From the NCBI GenBank assembly GCA_950295325.1, contig OX485805.1:23673501-23737500 (forward strand): 64,000 nt of DNA, written 5' to 3'. This document shows, one piece after another, positions 60,000 to 64,000 of the stretch (position 1 is its first letter; every line of letters begins with the position of its first letter). The DNA comes from Polytrichum commune. Taxonomy: Eukaryota > Streptophyta > Polytrichopsida > Polytrichales > Polytrichaceae. Made by a program: the position numbers and the translations under genes. The notes below the pieces were generated by a model. The model did not search any database and had not been told where the DNA came from. It worked only from the letters and a program-made list of their open reading frames with translations.

Positions 60000-62110
60000 T
60001 GAGCTGAGGTGAATCATTCAAATTGATTCATCATGATGTGCAGATCCAGTTAGGTGAAATCATTTCACCTAACTCATCCAGTTTTGTACATATAAAGACA
60101 GGTCAATTATGATTGCCATGGGTTATGTGTGGCTTCACATCTCCCTTCAGAAGCGAAGATTTACATTTGACAGAGTTTGCTGTATGAAAAGACTTGGTGA
60201 TGGCTATCAAGCCTCCCACTCAACACACCTGCTGGTTCTTACCAGAAACCTTCGATCAAATGGTAGAGATGATCAACATAGTCATTTTTCCAACAAATGA
60301 TTGAGTATGATAGATTGATGTAAGGAAAAAGTGAAGTAAATCAGTGCCTCAAGGGGCTTACAATTTCAGAACAAGCAACTGAAATTCCTTTTTTCTGAAA
60401 TTCTCGTGTACTGTAATCTCTTATTTCATTTATCAGGTAACTTAGCTTAAATTTTTAATTTACTACAGCGGCAAATTATCTATAATTTCGGGCCTAGTCC
60501 AATTACTTGTGTAGAATTATTAAGGCTTTGAATTCTGCAGGTCATAGTAGGCAACATTGGAGGGACTATTGAAAAGTAGCACTGACCCAAATTAATTGTC
60601 TTGCAATCACTGGATTGCAACTAGAGGGTATCATGTGACACTTGGTGACCATTCACAAAGACCACTCTCATTAACATGTCACACTAAATCAGATATTTAG
60701 TGTAGCGATCTCCTAATTAGCTCTAAATGCAGCAATTGCAATTTGAGTGTCAAATTTCTCAAAACTGTAGAAGTGTACATGTGTATAGTTGTAGAGTTCA
60801 AACTAGTGTAGGTTTGGTATTGTCTATTTGTATATCATTTGGATATATATGATGAGGATTTCATGTTTTTTGATACCAAAGGGTACGGGTATTTGATAGT
60901 ATTTTTTTTTTCGATACCATTTTGGTCTATATACCATGCAAGAATCTTCATACTTAGGTGAAATCACCCTAGTATCAATATAGTTTAGAACGGTATTGAC
61001 CCAAATAATGACTTGGGTAAACAAAGATTCTCTCAACTCAACATACCCACCAAACATCAATTTTGATACCATGATTGATGATGATTATTGAGACTATGCA
61101 TTCACCCATATTGGTTCAAACATTGGTTCAAACACAAGCCCTTCAAAGTATTATAATCACAAAAACATGAAATTGCACATGTTGCAACTTCACTTGCAAA
61201 TCAATACATTATCACAACTCTCGTGAAAACTCGAACCCCCAAGCTACATACATAAGGTAGATGAGGCTAATTCAATTAGCCTCCTTAATTGGTCACCTAT
61301 TTTTGGCTCCTCATCGCTTTAGTTCAGTGGGTGACATATGAAGGCCAAATCATTGGTGGATACTTCATGATATTTGGGTAAGTCACCTCCATAATGAGTG
61401 CTATCTACCAAGCTATGACTTGCTTGATTTTGTGTTTGAGGTGGGCAAATTAGGAGGCGGCATGTGGCTATGAGGTGCCAACCATCTTGTATTGTGGGTA
61501 TTTTATAGTGAAAAAACAATTCAGCAATATTTTATCATACATGTGACCACTTTAGAGACATGACACAACCAATATTGCCATTAAGTTAAACTTGATTTTC
61601 ATTGGCAAATGATCCATGTAGAATTTGCTACTGATGTTGTCCAGTTACACAACATTGAGCAAATAAAAGAGTTTCACCCATAACACCACATTGGGAAGTA
61701 GAGAATCTTTGATTCCGGAGCTTAGATCAACACCTTCCTCAGCTCAGATTTCAACAATATGAAATTCTTTGGTCCCGATTCACAATTGCTAACATGCTCC
61801 AGCTTCTAATGCTCGAATCCACCGGCTGGATGATTCCACAGAGCTGGAGATGTCCACATTAGCCTCATCTACCTTAGTCCATGGTAAATGATACATGATC
61901 CACTTCTGAGGGGTAATTAAATTATGAGGATCTCAATCAGCTTCAAAATATCTGATAAGTCACTGAGACAGACACCTTATCACCTTCGGATGTACCTACG
62001 TAATATAGTTTCTAGTTTCTAAGGAGTAGACTCCATTATGTAACAGGAGGAGCTAAACCCTAAACCTAAGAACCACTCTAAGAATTATTAGAGAACATAA
62101 ACCTTACCTA
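60000..62110. other. 3' region of dTMP kinase and intergenic DNA
   Basis: No gene is seen. 'gatatttagtgtagcga' near 60692 is a family B-like end. Near 62055 'taaaccctaaacctaa' is a chance-length plant-telomere-like word. Confidence 0.5.
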
Positions 62111-62114
62111 CCCA

Positions 62115-63764
62115 TTACCATTCGGAACCATCCGGAAACCGTTTCAACGCATCCGTGTTTCCTTTCACGTAATAGTCTACAATTGCAACCATACGCTCAT
62201 ACTTGTCTGGGTGATAGTTCACGTGGATGGTTACGGGTTTATATTCACCAAACTTGGGGTCCTTCCTCAATGTCTTGAAGAGCACTTTGCTATTCAAGAA
62301 CAAAAGGTAGTCTAGCACGCGGCGAGACGCGTGAAGGCCTTCGTACCCGGGATGCGAAGGGAAGAAAAGCTCTTCATTGAACACGGCTTGGTCCCATGCC
62401 TTTTCTCTCGCAAGTTTGGCTGTCACACGGTCGAGCAACTCGATGGAGGGAATCGTAGGCCGAATGTAAAAAAGCCCTGAATTGAACACCCATATGCGCA
62501 TCGTGTGTGCATACCGTGACCACCCCATCGAAGGGTCGTCCATAACATCATCGTATCCATAGGCCGTTTGATTATCAAATCCATCCGTCATACTTTCAAC
62601 GTCACAGTCGCGGTGAAGGTGCAGGAATGGGTTTTGCAAGTAAACAATGTCGACGTCCGAGAGGAGGACGCTGTAGCCGAGCACCAGAAACTCCCGTAGA
62701 AGGTGGAATTTCAGCCCTGAAATCCAAGAATTTGGCACGTTAGAAGAAAACTCTAAAAACTGAGGTAGATGGGTCTTGACGTATGCGAGTGTTATTTAGC
62801 CACTTTTCTTAATCGGACGCCTATATTTGATAGGTGTGTGGTTTAGGTGAGGATCGAGAAACAAACACCATGAAGACACATATTTGAAAGAGATTGGACT
62901 ACGTCTTCAATTTTTATTAACTACTCCACAATCAATAGTAAACACTGTTGGGAGGACCTATGTATTCAGTTAAGGAATACACAAACATGCAATTCTGATA
63001 ACCGTAACAGAATCAAGGGAAATCTGATTTTCAATCCAATTTTTGCCGATGCTCCATCATAGATTTGCTAATGCAAGACAAGTTTTGTTGTGTGAATCTA
63101 ATCAGTAGAAGTTGGAGAACACGAAAAGTGAACCAATTAACACCCACATGCCTTGTATGATGGCATTTTCCAATTAGCCCAGTTCTCCTAGGAAATGAAA
63201 TACGCGATTAGTTCATAATGATTAGCAAATCCAAATCAAGGCTGTAGCTATATTTGAAACTCTTATTCATTATTGAAGTGAAGATTCTCTTGCTTCTGGA
63301 ATGATCATACAGGTCCCCCAATTATGTCAACTCTTGAAACCTAGAATAGGTAACAAATTTTGAGCATGTAGTCCAATCTCTTATAAACACATGATGTCTT
63401 TTTGGTGTCCATTCTTAGATCCACAGCTACCCACACACCACTCAACTATAGGTGTCTAATTAAGACACGTAACCGAATTAGGCCTGTCCACCTTAAAGCT
63501 GTTAGAAACGTCAATAAAATAAAGGGTGACCACAACTTGAAGAAACCCTCACTTATTGTGACATTTTACAAAGTTGCCAAACAAGGCAGGCTACATACCT
63601 GATATTGCGTGATTGTCGCCAGTGTCAGCTTGCACCTTGGAAATAGTAGCATCACGTCTGTACACAGGCACATTGTGCTCTTCACAGAAATGTGCAATCT
63701 GATCGTCTAAGGCAACCACCAGGTAGTTTTTCACACCCACACGCTGAATGCTTTCAAACCACAC
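62115..63764 (-). CDS. RRA: RRA-like extensin arabinosyltransferase (GT77), 3' part
   Basis: The last two exons on the minus strand are 63764-63599 and 62716-62115, joined phase 1, giving 255 aa ending FPDGSEW. It is a nucleotide-diphospho-sugar transferase domain: NYLVVALDD near the start, NHAISGLKF across the splice junction, the metal-binding DVD (residues 76-78 of this fragment) in [14 protein letters not shown], then the [40 protein letters not shown] and [11 protein letters not shown] blocks. These follow the Arabidopsis RRA1-3 proteins, Golgi enzymes that add the second beta-arabinofuranose to hydroxyproline-linked chains of extensins. The N-terminal membrane anchor and stem lie on exons beyond the right edge of the window. 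XEG113-type GT77 enzymes are the alternative, but the blocks fit RRA better. Confidence 0.9.
62790..62950 (-). repeat. family E copy 4, inside an RRA-like intron
   Basis: The reverse complement shows 'gtagtccaatctctttcaaa', 'tgtcttcatggtgtttg' and 'ccacacacctatcaaatata', matching the copy at 63215-63480 in the opposite direction. Confidence 0.65.
63215..63480 (+). repeat. family E copy 5, inside the same RRA-like intron
   Basis: 'tccaaatcaaggctgtagct', 'attatgtcaactcttgaaac', 'gtagtccaatctcttataaa' and 'cacaccactcaactatagg' follow the family order. It is inverted relative to copy 4, 265 bp away. Confidence 0.65.
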
Positions 63765-63944
63765 CTGTATTGAAATTTGCAGACAGTAAGGCACTGAAAC
63801 TCATGGAGACTTCAGAATATGGAAGAATTTACACCCTGGTGCAATCAAACTCTGCAAGCCTAGAACTCTTAAGAGTTACAGGAAAAACTCTTTCTTGACC
63901 TGGTTCATTTTCATCTCAGAAGAAGGATACTGAACTAGTACATG

Positions 63945-64000
63945 TCAGGGCCAATTTAAACCAAGGGGCCGTGACCATGACATTGTGAGGGCCCTTGAAA
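63945..64000 (-). mobile_element. repeat family A, partial copy at the window edge
   Basis: 'agggccaatttaaaccaag' followed by 'gggccgtgaccatgacattg' and 'tgagggccc' matches the left end of the A copies at 25498 and 41942. It is cut by the window end and lies upstream of the second-last RRA-like exon, probably in an intron. Confidence 0.55.

Noticed and set aside
62051-62070. Telomere-like 'aaaccctaaaccta'
   Set aside because: Only two heptamers; too short to be an interstitial telomere and not in a clear promoter.

Overview
The window is nuclear DNA from a land plant. It has intron-containing genes with GT-AG junctions and land-plant cell-wall families: two alpha-expansins and a GT77 arabinosyltransferase of the RRA type. 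AT-rich intergenic DNA is full of degenerate transposons. The presence of a PARP16-type gene, which the well-known Arabidopsis PARP set (PARP1-3 plus RCD1/SRO) lacks, together with the unfamiliar repeat families, makes me lean towards a non-seed plant (lycophyte, fern or bryophyte). The sequence alone does not fix the taxon.

Five protein-coding genes can be assembled exon by exon with consistent splice phases. (1) 4854-8272 (+): a PARP16-like tail-anchored mono-ADP-ribosyltransferase, 5 exons, 465 aa. (2) 28476-30191 (+): alpha-expansin, 3 exons, 255 aa. (3) 47534-49630 (+): a second alpha-expansin with the same two intron positions, 259 aa. (4) 55710-59902 (+): thymidylate (dTMP) kinase, 5 exons, 251 aa. 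(5) 62115-63764 (-): the last two exons of an RRA-like extensin arabinosyltransferase, whose 5' part lies beyond the right edge.

Layout: 1-4400 is gene-free and holds a 250-bp tandem array (2908-4060). 4400-8800 is the PARP16-like gene. 8.8-28 kb is repeat desert with several short dispersed families, called A to F here. 28-30.2 kb is expansin 1. 31.9-33.2 kb is a hAT element with intact ends and an 8-bp target duplication. 34.0-34.3 kb is a probable tRNA-derived SINE. 38.4-41.6 kb is a 5'-truncated LINE with an RNase H domain (minus strand). 41.9-46.8 kb holds more A, C, D and E repeats, including an approximately 880-bp palindrome. 47.5-49.6 kb is expansin 2. 52-55.5 kb holds foldback elements and a second LINE 3' fragment, which ends just upstream of the dTMP kinase promoter. 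55.7-59.9 kb is dTMP kinase, and 62.1-63.8 kb is the RRA-like gene.

There is no operon-like logic. The two expansins and the RRA-like enzyme all act on the cell wall, but their proximity is most simply explained by local expansin duplication and chance. The most unusual gene is the PARP16-like one. The richest unexplained structure is the set of short inverted-repeat families, some nested in each other and some forming long hairpins.
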